A DNA stretch of 13,480 nt from DASRTE01 sp035316885 (GTDB taxonomy: Bacteria > Actinomycetota > Actinomycetes > Jiangellales > Jiangellaceae). Position numbers and translations under genes: made by a program. How positions within the stretch are numbered: the first letter of the stretch is position 1; each line of letters begins with the position of its first letter. This document shows, piece by piece, positions 6,746 through 13,480 of the stretch. The stretch is from NCBI GenBank assembly GCA_035316885.1, contig DATHII010000321.1:1-13480 (forward strand), given 5' to 3'. Below the pieces are notes generated by a model. The model searched no databases and was not told the origin of the DNA. It worked only from the letters and a program-made list of their open reading frames with translations.

Positions 6746-7755
6746 AGCCACGCCGAGCCTTCGCGCACGCGGTCGCACCACCAGCCCAGCTCCTCGTCGT
6801 CGCCGAGCGCCTTCTCCCAGCCGAACACGACGAGGCTGCCGAGCAGGCAGATCGCCACCTGCCGCTCATACCATCCGCGGGTCGCGACGCCGTGGCGCTC
6901 GAGCGCGGCACCGAAAGCGGCGATCGCGTCGTCCTTGGAATGGGGGAGCCGGGCCCGGTTGATCGACAGGTACCACGCGAGCTCGTACGCGGGTGGCGCC
7001 TCGCCCGGGTACGTCCAGTCGATGAGCACGGTTCGGCCGTCACGGGCCGTACCCACGTTGCCGAGCTTCCAATCGCCGTGGACGAAGGTGTTCGGCGTCG
7101 CCCTGGCGGCCTCGACCAGCGGGTCGGGGTCGCGCCGCAGGTCGTCGACCACCACCGTGACGACAGCGGGTGCACGCTCGGCAAACCGCGTCCACCCGTC
7201 CGCAGCCAGCTTCGGTACGGGGTCAGGCCATCCGCGCTCCGCCTCGACCTGCAGGCAGGCGGGGTTGAACCAACTCCAGCGGTTGGCCAGCGGCACGAGG
7301 CCGAGATCGTCACGCCAGCCGAGCATGCGTGCCGACAGGCCGGCCAGGTCGTCGAGGTAGGTCAGGTGCTGATCCAGGGCCAGGGCGTCGTCACCGGCGG
7401 GTATGAGCTCGGCGGACATGTCGCGCATGAGCACGGCGCCGCCCCATCCGTTGCGGCCCAGCCCACCGGCGACTCCGACCACCCCGTGGTCGACGCGTTC
7501 GGGGTAGGCGTCCATCAGCCCGGCGGCCCACACCTGAACCGGGTGGCAGCCGACGTCGCCGCCGAACCGCATCGTCCAGTCGCGATCGACGTGGACGTGC
7601 TTGAGGACGTGCGGCTCGCCGTCGACCACGACGCGTTCGAAGGCCGAACCGGACTTCGAGTCGCTGTGCAGGAACGGCTGCCGGGGTCCAGCCCCGGCGA
7701 GCAACTCGTCCAGGGAGGACGCCACAGGTCGCGGCGTAAGAGTCGGCGGTGCCAT
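6742..7755 (-). CDS. Aminoglycoside phosphotransferase (APH)-family kinase
   Basis: 337 residues. The catalytic loop HGDWKLGN (226-233, base Asp228) and the metal-binding IDW (Asp246) followed by AYELAWYL are the APH/choline-kinase signature. The N-lobe lysine is probably in PHVLKHVHVDRDW, about residue 60. Family members phosphorylate aminoglycosides, homoserine, choline, sugars or other small hydroxyl compounds; nothing here identifies the substrate, and resistance should not be assumed. I prefer the ATG at 7755. The open frame continues to a TTG at 7827, but those 24 residues (Gly/Ser/Ala-rich) look non-coding and would run into the divergent promoter region. First gene of the leftward operon; its stop overlaps the methyltransferase start. 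Confidence 0.85.
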   Translation of the reverse strand: MAPPTLTPRPVASSLDELLAGAGPRQPFLHSDSKSGSAFERVVVDGEPHVLKHVHVDRDWTMRFGGDVGCHPVQVWAAGLMDAYPERVDHGVVGVAGGLGRNGWGGAVLMRDMSAELIPAGDDALALDQHLTYLDDLAGLSARMLGWRDDLGLVPLANRWSWFNPACLQVEAERGWPDPVPKLAADGWTRFAERAPAVVTVVVDDLRRDPDPLVEAARATPNTFVHGDWKLGNVGTARDGRTVLIDWTYPGEAPPAYELAWYLSINRARLPHSKDDAIAAFGAALERHGVATRGWYERQVAICLLGSLVVFGWEKALGDDEELGWWCDRVREGSAWL

Positions 7756-7899
7756 GCGGCCATCATGTCCGGATCCGCCTTCGGCCGTCCCCCAATGTCC
7801 AGCTGCGGACAGGGCGTCCGTGATCAACTGACGGCGGGGGAGGGCGTCGGTAGCCTGTTGCGGACGCGCTCGGCTATGGCAGGCTGACGTTACGTACGG

Positions 7900-7911
7900 T
7901 TGTCAGGACAA
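7900..7911. promoter_or_regulatory. Candidate operator, inverted repeat TTGTC-N2-GACAA
   Basis: A perfect 5-bp inverted repeat with a 2-base spacer, 14 bases before the ATG of the IolE-like gene and just upstream of its ribosome binding site. This is a typical repressor position for a sugar operon. The GGACA/TGTCC core recurs at 7766-7770 and 7796-7811. No regulator gene is in the window, and the arms are short. Confidence 0.35.
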
Positions 7912-7916
7912 GTTCC

Positions 7917-7923
7917 GGGAGAG
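7917..7923 (+). promoter_or_regulatory. Ribosome binding site of the IolE-like gene
   Basis: GGGAGAG close before the ATG at 7926. The spacing is short but usable, and it supports this start. Confidence 0.5.
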
Positions 7924-7925
7924 CG

Positions 7926-8828
7926 ATGAGAGGCATCGCGGGGGCTCCCGTCAGCTTCGGAGTCTTCGAGCTCACCTCCGACGGCCCGCTGGCGGAGCCG
8001 GACGAGATCCTGGCCGCCCTGCACGAAGCCGGATACGACGGGGTCGACCTCGGGCCCGTCGGATGGATGGGCGAGGGCGAGACGCTGCGCCGACGGCTGC
8101 GCCGCCACGAACTGGCTCTCGCTGGCGGCTGGGTCGACCTGCCGTTCTCCGACGACGATGCCTTCGGCGCAGCGCTCCCCACGCTCGACGCCGCGCTCGA
8201 GGTGTTCGTCGACGCCGTGGCCGTCGACCCGGCCCGTCCACCGCTCCCGACTCTCGCGGACTCCGGGTCCGACGTGAGGCGCGCGCACCCGGGCGGCCGG
8301 GTGCCGGGCCTCGGCCTGGACGACGCGGGCTGGGGCCTCTTCAGCCGCAACCTCGACACCGCCGCCGCCCGGGTGCGCGCCGCCGGGCTCGAGCCGACCT
8401 TCCACCATCACGTCAGCACCTACGTCGAGACCCCCGACGAGATCGACGCTCTGCTCGCGCGCACCGACGTCGACTTGACGCTCGACACCGGTCACCTGAT
8501 GCTCGGTGGCGGAGACCCCGTTGCCGGACTCGAGCGATGGGGGTCGCAGGTCAACCACGTCCACCTCAAGGATGTGCGCTGCTCGGTGCTGGATCAGATC
8601 GTGCGCGAGCGCGCCGGGAGTCGGGCGGTCTGGGAACGTCGCGTCTTCACGGCTCTGGGACAGGGCGACTTCGATCTCGACGGATTCATGTCCGCGCTGA
8701 TCGCCTCCGGGTACAGCGGCTGGCTCGTCGTCGAGCAGGACGTGATCCCCACGCCGGACGACCCACCGGGCAGCGCCGCTGCGGATCAGCGGGCCAACCG
8801 TGCGGCGTTGACGAGGTGGTTTCCGTGA
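7926..8828 (+). CDS. Sugar phosphate isomerase/epimerase-like TIM-barrel protein (IolE/AP-endonuclease 2 superfamily)
   Basis: 300 residues. The barrel starts with IAGAPVSFGVFE (4-15), a pattern seen in inosose dehydratase-like proteins. Likely metal-site residues are spread over the late strands as in IolE and xylose-isomerase-type barrels: FHHH (His160-162), LDTGH (Asp187, His190), NHVHLKD (His211, His213, Lys215, Asp216) and VVEQD (Glu270). Family members isomerise, epimerise or dehydrate sugars and inositols using a divalent metal. The ATG at 7926 has GGGAGAG just upstream. Its stop overlaps the GTG of the Gfo/Idh gene (8825-8828), so the two are probably co-translated and act in one pathway. 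Inosose dehydratase, 3-keto-sugar epimerase/lyase or hydroxypyruvate-isomerase-like activity are all possible. Confidence 0.83.
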   Translation: MRGIAGAPVSFGVFELTSDGPLAEPDEILAALHEAGYDGVDLGPVGWMGEGETLRRRLRRHELALAGGWVDLPFSDDDAFGAALPTLDAALEVFVDAVAVDPARPPLPTLADSGSDVRRAHPGGRVPGLGLDDAGWGLFSRNLDTAAARVRAAGLEPTFHHHVSTYVETPDEIDALLARTDVDLTLDTGHLMLGGGDPVAGLERWGSQVNHVHLKDVRCSVLDQIVRERAGSRAVWERRVFTALGQGDFDLDGFMSALIASGYSGWLVVEQDVIPTPDDPPGSAAADQRANRAALTRWFP

Positions 8829-9961
8829 CCGACCGCGTGCGCGTCGCGGTGGCGGGGCTCGGAGCCGTCGCCCAGTCAGTTCACCTGCCGCTGCTGGCCC
8901 GCCGGTGGGACCTGTTCGAGATCGCGGCGGTGTGCGATCTCTCGCCGTCGCTGCGCGACGAACTCGGCGACCAGTACAGCGTGCCGGCCGCGCAGCGCTA
9001 CCCCGCTGTCGACGAGATGGTGACGCAGGCCGAGGTCGACGGGGTCCTGCTGCTCACCTCCGGATCCCACGGTGCGCAGGCCCTGCATGCCCTTCGGAAC
9101 GACGTCGCGGTCTTCTGCGAGAAGCCACTCGCCTACACGGTGTCCGAGGCCGACCGGCTCGCCGACGCCGAGGCCGATCGCGGCCGACCGTCGGTGCTGC
9201 TGGCCTACATGAAGGAGTACGACGACGCCGTCGGACGCCTGCGCGGGCACCTGGCCGGTGTTCACGACGTTCGGGCCGTCGACGTCCGGGTGCTGCATCC
9301 GTCGGGCGCCTCTCAACTTGCGTTCGCGAACCTGCGCCCGGTCCCCGGCGACGTCCCGTCGCCGGCCGCCGACGGTGTCCGGAGCGCCGAGGAGGAGCTC
9401 CTCGACGCGGTGCTTGGGCATGCTGCACCCTCCCGGATCCGACTTCTGTACGCCCACGTAGTACTGGGCAGCATGGTCCACGACACGTCGCTGCTGCGCG
9501 ACCTGTTCGGCGGGCTGTCCGAGATCGACCACGCCCGGGCCTGGCCCGACCACGTCTACCCACCGTCGGTCGAGGTCAGCGGTGTCCTTCCGGGGGGTGC
9601 GCGCGCACGGCTCGCGTGGCACTACTTCAAGGACTACCCGGCCTATCGCGAGACCGTCTCCGTCCACCACGCCACGGGGTCGATGCAGGTCACCTTCGGT
9701 ACTCCCTACCTTCTCAACGCGCCCACCGAGCTGACCGTCGTCGAAGCGGCGCCCGGTGGCGAGTTGCGCACGACCTACCGTTCCCGGGGCGAGTCCTTCG
9801 AGAACGAGCTGGTGGCCTTCCACCGGATGGTGACCGACGGTGCCAGTCCGCGGGCCGGCGTGGCCGAGGGGCGCACCGACATCGTCACCAGCCAGCGGAT
9901 CCTGCGCCGACTGGCCGACCACCAGGGGATCGGGCTGGACGGCGAGGCTGCGCAGGCGTGA
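8825..9961 (+). CDS. Gfo/Idh/MocA-family NAD(P)-dependent oxidoreductase
   Basis: 378 residues. The N-terminal Rossmann fold begins VRVAVAGLGAVA (5-16). The conserved CEKPL (98-102) carries the catalytic/cofactor lysine, Lys100. The C-terminal domain has the family's HD pair in GSMVHDTSLLRDLFG (His219, Asp220). Such enzymes oxidise or reduce a ring hydroxyl of sugars or inositols, or work as transient 3-keto-forming enzymes. The GTG at 8825 is supported by the GTGA overlap with the upstream gene and by GAGGTGG (8813-8819) 5 bases before it; an in-frame GTG at 8816 is less well placed. Its stop overlaps the GH38 start (9958-9961). Neighbours suggest a dehydrogenase step on a polyol or mannoside-derived sugar (inference). 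Confidence 0.88.
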   Translation: MTDRVRVAVAGLGAVAQSVHLPLLARRWDLFEIAAVCDLSPSLRDELGDQYSVPAAQRYPAVDEMVTQAEVDGVLLLTSGSHGAQALHALRNDVAVFCEKPLAYTVSEADRLADAEADRGRPSVLLAYMKEYDDAVGRLRGHLAGVHDVRAVDVRVLHPSGASQLAFANLRPVPGDVPSPAADGVRSAEEELLDAVLGHAAPSRIRLLYAHVVLGSMVHDTSLLRDLFGGLSEIDHARAWPDHVYPPSVEVSGVLPGGARARLAWHYFKDYPAYRETVSVHHATGSMQVTFGTPYLLNAPTELTVVEAAPGGELRTTYRSRGESFENELVAFHRMVTDGASPRAGVAEGRTDIVTSQRILRRLADHQGIGLDGEAAQA

Positions 9962-12699
9962 GCGGCGAGATCGGCACGGTGGTCCTGGTCCCGCACACCC
10001 ACTGGGACCGCGAGTGGTACGAACCCTTCCAGGTGTTCCGGCTCCGGCTGGTCGACGTCCTCGACGACGTCGTCGCGAGCGCGGAGGCCGACCCGGAGTT
10101 CAAGTTCACGATCGACGGCCAGATGGCCGCCGTCGACGACTACCTGGAGATGCGCCCGGAGAACCGGGCACGGGTCTCGGCTCTCGTTGCGCGCGGGCAG
10201 CTCGCGGTGGGGCCGTGGCACATCCTGCTCGACGAGTTCCTGTGCTCAGGCGAGACGATCGTCCGCAACCTCGAGCTCGGGTGGCGCGGTGCGTCGGAGC
10301 TGGGCGGGGCGATGCCCGTCGGCTACCTGCCGGACATGTTCGGCCACTGCGCCCAGATGCCGCAGATCCTGGCTCGAGCCGGCATCGGCCATGCATGCCT
10401 GTGGCGGGGCGTGCCGGCCAGCGTCGACCGGCACTCGTTCCGCTGGATCGCTCCCGACGGCAGCGCGGTCCGGGTCGAGTACCTGTTCGACGGGTACGGC
10501 AACGCGCTCGACCTGTTCGCGCGGCCCGACCGGCTGGGGGTGGCGGTCGCGACGTACCGCGAGGCGACCCGGGACCGGTTCGGCGACGACGCGGTGCTCG
10601 GCATGCTAGGCACCGACCACTCGACGCCGCGCCCGGACCTGATGCAGCTCGTGCGTGGCCACGACGGGCCGGTCTCACTCACCGTGGCCACGTTGGCCGA
10701 GTACGTCCTGTCGCACGCTGCCGCCGATGTCGCCCTGCCGGATCTGGCCGGCGAGATGCGCAGTCACGCGCGGGGCAACATCCTGCCCGGCGTCATCTCG
10801 GTCCGGGTGGGGCTCAAGCAGGCGATGGCGCGCGCCGAGCAGGTGATGGCCGAGGCGGAGTCCGTGGCCACGCAGTGGTCACCGGACCTGTACCAGCGAT
10901 TCGTCGACCTGGCCTGGCGTCGGATCGTGGAGTGCACTGCGCACGACTCGGTGACCGGATGCGGTGTCGACGAGACCGCCGCGCAGGTCGCCGCCCGGCT
11001 GGCCGAGGCGACGCAGATCGGCCGGGCCGTCCGCGACCGTGTGGTGCGATCGGTGGCGGCTGACGTGCCGTCCGGCGCGCATCTCGTGGCCAACTCGGTG
11101 GCGTGGGCGCGGACCGTCGTCGTCGAGCTCGACGTGTCGGCGCCGGACCCCGACGTTCCCGTCGTCGCCGAGTTGGCCGGCGGGACGCCGCTGCCGGTCC
11201 AGGAGCTGAGCCGCACGCCCACCCTGCTGGCCGACGAGGAGCTCGACGCAGGCGAGCTGGACCGGGTGCTGCGCCGGATCCACGGCCGGGAGCTGTTCGG
11301 CCAGCGCATCGAGGACTACGAACTGAGCCCGGGCCGCCTCGACCTGAACGTGGCGCGGGTACCGAGGACGCCCGGTTTCGACCTTGCCGGTCTCCGGTCG
11401 GCGCTTGCCGAATCCGCAGCCACGACGCCCGGGTCCTGGCGGGTGCGTACGCGGGCACGCGGGCGCCGCCGCGTTCTGGTGGCGATCCCAGTGCCTGCTT
11501 CGGGCCACGTCGCGGTGCGTACTGCCCAGGGTGCGGCCGTCATACAGGTCGGCCGACCGGTCGTGGTCGACGGTTCGGTTCTCGACAACGGTGTGGTCCG
11601 GGTCGAGGTGGTCGGCGACGGCACGCTGACCGTTCGCGGAGCGGACGGCGCGACGCTGTCCGGAGTGGGGCGCATCGTCGACGGCGGCGACCGCGGCGAC
11701 AGCTACAACTACGCGCCGCCCGCTCGTGACGTCCTCGTGGACGCGCCGGCTGCGCTCGAGGTCCGGACGGTGGAGACGGGACCGCTACGCGGAATCGTCG
11801 AGGTCGTCCGCGACTTCGACTGGCCGGAGAGCATCGGCGACGACATCGACGAGCGGTCCGCGGCTACCGTCCGGGTCGCGGTGACCACGCTGGTCGAGCT
11901 GCGGGCGGGTGAGCCGTTCGTCCGCCTGGAAGTGACATTCACCAACCAAGCGGCCGACCACCGGGTACGGCTGCACGTTCCGCTGCCGTCGGCCGTGACG
12001 GCGTCGGCCGCCGAGGGCCAGTTCGCCGTCACCCAGCGTGGGCTCGAGGCCGAGGGCGGCTGGGGCGAGTACCCGCTGCCGACCTTCCCCGCATCGACGT
12101 TCGTGTCGGCGGGTGCCGCGACGGTGTTGCTCGACCACGTGACCGAGTATGAGCTGACCGCGGACGGCGGTGAGCTGGCGCTCACGCTGCTGCGTGCGGT
12201 CGGGTGGCTGAGCGTCAACGTGCACCCGCTGCGGGACGAGCCCGCGGGCCCGCAGCTCGCCGTGCCCGGCGCGCAGTACCTGGGCGAACAGGTACGCACG
12301 CGCCTCGCGGTGCTGCCGTCCGGTGCCGGCTGGGCCGCCGCCGATGCGGTGCGGCACGCCGAGGAGTTCCGACACGAAGCGCTGACGGCGCCCGGATCGG
12401 CTCCGGTGGAAGCCGTGCTACCCGCACCCGCGGTGGGGATCGCCGTGTCCGGCACCGGCGTCGCGGTGAGCGCCGTGCGGGCACTGGAGGGCGGCACGGA
12501 AGTCCGGCTGGTGGCGATGACAGACGAGCCGACGACGGCCACGGTGGCGGGCCCGTTCACCGCAGCACGTCAAACCGACCTGCTCGGCCGGCCGCTTGAG
12601 GCGTTGCCCGTGGAGGCCGGACGTCTGACCGTCGACCTCGGTCCATGGGAGATCGCCACACTCCTCCTCCGTGTCGACGCGAGCACCGAGTCGTCGTAG
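9958..12699 (+). CDS. Glycoside hydrolase family 38 alpha-mannosidase (MngB-like)
   Basis: 913 residues, a normal length for bacterial GH38 enzymes. The N-terminal catalytic domain has HTHWDREWY (13-21), where His15 and Asp17 match the zinc ligands. YLPDMFGH (123-130) has Asp126 as the probable nucleophile and zinc ligand. GTDHSTP lies at 218-224. AHDSVTGC (about 328-335) has His329 as the fourth zinc ligand. A helical bundle follows and then beta-sandwich domains to the end. No signal peptide is present, so it acts in the cytoplasm, as does E. coli MngB, which hydrolyses mannosylglycerate derivatives. The GTG at 9958 overlaps the Gfo/Idh stop and starts 7 residues before the first strand. 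All zinc and nucleophile residues appear present, so it should be active. The substrate (mannosylglycerate, mannosyl-inositol or another alpha-mannoside) is unknown. Confidence 0.93.
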   Translation: MSGEIGTVVLVPHTHWDREWYEPFQVFRLRLVDVLDDVVASAEADPEFKFTIDGQMAAVDDYLEMRPENRARVSALVARGQLAVGPWHILLDEFLCSGETIVRNLELGWRGASELGGAMPVGYLPDMFGHCAQMPQILARAGIGHACLWRGVPASVDRHSFRWIAPDGSAVRVEYLFDGYGNALDLFARPDRLGVAVATYREATRDRFGDDAVLGMLGTDHSTPRPDLMQLVRGHDGPVSLTVATLAEYVLSHAAADVALPDLAGEMRSHARGNILPGVISVRVGLKQAMARAEQVMAEAESVATQWSPDLYQRFVDLAWRRIVECTAHDSVTGCGVDETAAQVAARLAEATQIGRAVRDRVVRSVAADVPSGAHLVANSVAWARTVVVELDVSAPDPDVPVVAELAGGTPLPVQELSRTPTLLADEELDAGELDRVLRRIHGRELFGQRIEDYELSPGRLDLNVARVPRTPGFDLAGLRSALAESAATTPGSWRVRTRARGRRRVLVAIPVPASGHVAVRTAQGAAVIQVGRPVVVDGSVLDNGVVRVEVVGDGTLTVRGADGATLSGVGRIVDGGDRGDSYNYAPPARDVLVDAPAALEVRTVETGPLRGIVEVVRDFDWPESIGDDIDERSAATVRVAVTTLVELRAGEPFVRLEVTFTNQAADHRVRLHVPLPSAVTASAAEGQFAVTQRGLEAEGGWGEYPLPTFPASTFVSAGAATVLLDHVTEYELTADGGELALTLLRAVGWLSVNVHPLRDEPAGPQLAVPGAQYLGEQVRTRLAVLPSGAGWAAADAVRHAEEFRHEALTAPGSAPVEAVLPAPAVGIAVSGTGVAVSAVRALEGGTEVRLVAMTDEPTTATVAGPFTAARQTDLLGRPLEALPVEAGRLTVDLGPWEIATLLLRVDASTESS

Positions 12700-12706
12700 C
12701 GTCGGA

Positions 12707-12735
12707 CTGCAGCCGAGTGCAGGCAGGGATCGGCT
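12707..12735. repeat. Two overlapping small inverted repeats between the GH38 and ABM-like genes
   Basis: CTGCA (12707-12711) pairs with TGCAG (12718-12722). Alternatively AGCCGA (12711-12716) pairs with TCGGCT (12730-12735). The two stems share bases and cannot coexist. They fill most of the 57-base gap. They are short and may be chance, or may modulate expression of the last gene. Confidence 0.25.
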
Positions 12736-12744
12736 CATCCGTCG

Positions 12745-12750
12745 AAGGAG
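12745..12750 (+). promoter_or_regulatory. Ribosome binding site deciding the start of the ABM-like gene
   Basis: AAGGAG lies 6 bases before the ATG at 12757 but only 3 before the adjacent in-frame GTG at 12754. This favours the ATG. Confidence 0.65.
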
Positions 12751-12756
12751 CTTGTG

Positions 12757-13365
12757 ATGTTCGTCCAGGTGATCCAGGGACACGTGTCCGACTCCGGCCA
12801 GGCGCAGGCTGCGCTCGACCGGTGGGCTCAGGAGCTGGCGCCCGGCGCCACCGGTTGGCTCGGCTCGACCGCAGGGGTGACCGAGGACGGCCGGTTCATC
12901 GCGCTGGTCCGCTTCGAGTCCGAGGAGGCGGCTCGACGCAACAGCGACCGGCCCGAGCAGGACCAGTGGTGGACCGAGGCCTCCAGATTGTTCAGCGCGG
13001 CGGCGACCTTCCTCGACAGCAGCGACATCACCGTCGACCTCAACGGGGATCCGGACAACGCCGGTTTCGTCCAGGTCATGCAGGGCCGGGGCAGCGACCC
13101 CGAACGCGCGCAGGAACTCATGGCACAGGACTCGTCCGAGTGGGCCGCATTCCGCCCGGACGTGGTCGGCAGCGTGGGGGTGGGACACGACGGCGGTGCC
13201 TACACCATGGCGATCTACTTCACTTCCGAGGAGGCGGCACGCGAAGGCGAACGCAAGGAGGCGCCACCTCACCTGGCGGCACAGATGGAAGAGATGAACA
13301 AGCTCAATATCGGAGTGCCCGAGTTCTTCGACCTGAAGCAACCCTGGCTGTACTCCCCGAAGTAG
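12757..13365 (+). CDS. Tandem-duplicated dimeric alpha/beta-barrel (ABM-like) protein of unknown function
   Basis: 202 residues made of two copies of a ferredoxin-like unit of about 100 residues. FVQVIQG (2-8) repeats as FVQVMQG (104-110), and FESEEAAR (53-60) repeats as FTSEEAAR (155-162), each following a GRF/GAY strand. This fits the antibiotic-biosynthesis-monooxygenase/DABB fold, in which two units pack into one barrel; fusing the copies would give the barrel in one chain. There is no obvious catalytic or haem-ligand motif, so enzymatic function cannot be claimed. The ATG at 12757 has AAGGAG 6 bases upstream. The gene is 57 bases behind GH38 and may be read with it or from its own promoter. 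It is cytoplasmic, with no signal peptide. Confidence 0.8.
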   Translation: MFVQVIQGHVSDSGQAQAALDRWAQELAPGATGWLGSTAGVTEDGRFIALVRFESEEAARRNSDRPEQDQWWTEASRLFSAAATFLDSSDITVDLNGDPDNAGFVQVMQGRGSDPERAQELMAQDSSEWAAFRPDVVGSVGVGHDGGAYTMAIYFTSEEAAREGERKEAPPHLAAQMEEMNKLNIGVPEFFDLKQPWLYSPK

Positions 13366-13423
13366 CGGGACGCGAGGGCTGCGGCGGTGGCGGCATCGTT
13401 GGGCCGAGCCTCCGGGCCCGCGT

Positions 13424-13480
13424 TCACGGCGACAGCGTCCACAGCGCCTCGATCGGCAGCGCCCTCAATGTGTCTCCGAA
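13424..13480 (-). CDS. Possible 3' end of a leftward gene cut by the window edge
   Basis: Reading inward from the edge on the minus strand gives 18 open codons (FGDTLRALPIEALWTLSP) and then TGA at 13426-13424. Nearly all third positions are G or C, as expected for coding DNA here. It would converge on the ABM-like gene across 58 bases. The piece is too short to assign to a family, and other frames are also open. Confidence 0.3.
   Translation of the reverse strand, partial: FGDTLRALPIEALWTLSP

Larger units (their letters stand above)
7756..7925. promoter_or_regulatory. Divergent intergenic region between the kinase operon and the sugar cassette
   Basis: 170 bases with no credible gene; it must hold promoters for both directions. 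It contains TGTCC at 7766-7770, an inverted repeat TGTCC-N6-GGACA at 7796-7811, and TTGTC-AG-GACAA at 7900-7911. A weak rightward promoter guess is TTGCGG (7858-7863), 16 bases, CAGGCT (7880-7885); I see no convincing leftward one. Confidence 0.55.

Noticed and set aside
6742..7755. Aminoglycoside resistance gene
   Set aside because: The APH fold is shared by many kinases of other substrates, and nothing nearby suggests resistance, so only the family is called.
7756..7827. N-terminal extension of the kinase to a TTG at 7827
   Set aside because: TTG is a rare start, the extra residues look non-coding, and the extension would consume the divergent promoter region.
6892..7887. A 331-codon plus-strand frame opposite the APH-type kinase
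   Set aside because: The kinase on the minus strand has clear catalytic motifs. The opposite frame has none and runs into the divergent promoter region.
8905..9957. Upstream extension of the GH38 frame through the whole Gfo/Idh gene
   Set aside because: The translated extension is Arg/Pro/Gly-rich noise in the wrong frame of Gfo/Idh. The real start is the GTG at 9958 just before the first GH38 strand.
12418..13341. A 307-codon minus-strand frame opposite the end of GH38 and the ABM-like gene
   Set aside because: It spans two well-supported plus-strand genes and their gap, and has no recognisable domain.
13401..13419. Small hairpin GGGCC-N9-GGCCC as a terminator after the ABM-like gene
   Set aside because: It has only a 5-bp stem and no T-run; such stems are common by chance at this GC content.
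1..13480. Mobile elements, CRISPR arrays, tRNA or rRNA genes
   Set aside because: I looked on both strands for transposase or integrase domains, direct-repeat arrays and tRNA-like stems and saw none. Composition looks even throughout.

Overview
The window is very GC-rich (roughly 70% by eye, not computed). It is densely packed, uses GTG starts freely and has many 4-base GTGA stop/start overlaps. Together with a form I CO dehydrogenase, a lipoprotein beta-propeller and GH38/Gfo-Idh sugar genes, this points to a chromosomal segment of a soil-type actinobacterium. I cannot name the genus. I see no tRNA or rRNA gene, CRISPR array, insertion sequence or phage gene.

Layout, left to right:
(a) 2-2382, rightward: the C-terminal 60% of CoxL, the catalytic subunit of aerobic CO dehydrogenase (form I motif AYRCSFR), coupled by a GTGA overlap to an XdhC/CoxF-family maturation protein with a C-terminal metal-binding YHS domain.
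(b) 2386-3333, leftward: a D-amino-acid-oxidase-like flavoprotein whose stop lies 3 bases from the XdhC-YHS stop.
(c) 3334-3464: a divergent intergenic region with a perfect 11-bp inverted repeat and a possible ECF-type promoter.
(d) 3465-5555, rightward: a lipoprotein with a beta-propeller domain.
(e) 5545-7755, leftward: an apparent operon of APH-type kinase, SAM methyltransferase and DUF1801-like protein. Its last gene overlaps the end of the beta-propeller gene by 11 bases.
(f) 7756-7925: a divergent control region with short inverted repeats.
(g) 7926-12699, rightward: a tightly coupled sugar cassette of IolE-like TIM-barrel protein, Gfo/Idh/MocA oxidoreductase and GH38 alpha-mannosidase, followed after 57 bases by a tandem-duplicated ferredoxin-fold protein (12757-13365).
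(h) 13366-13480: mostly non-coding, with the possible tail of a leftward gene at the edge.

Functional reading: block (a) is the end of a CO-oxidation operon; coxM and coxS would be expected upstream, outside the window. The XdhC-YHS protein is the most thought-provoking gene. Form I CO dehydrogenase needs copper in its Mo-S-Cu centre, and a Cys-rich YHS domain on a CoxF-like maturation factor directly after coxL suggests a metal-delivery role. Block (g) looks like an intracellular pathway in which GH38 releases a sugar from an alpha-mannoside while the oxidoreductase and TIM-barrel protein oxidise, isomerise or dehydrate a polyol or sugar. The true substrate cannot be read from the sequence.
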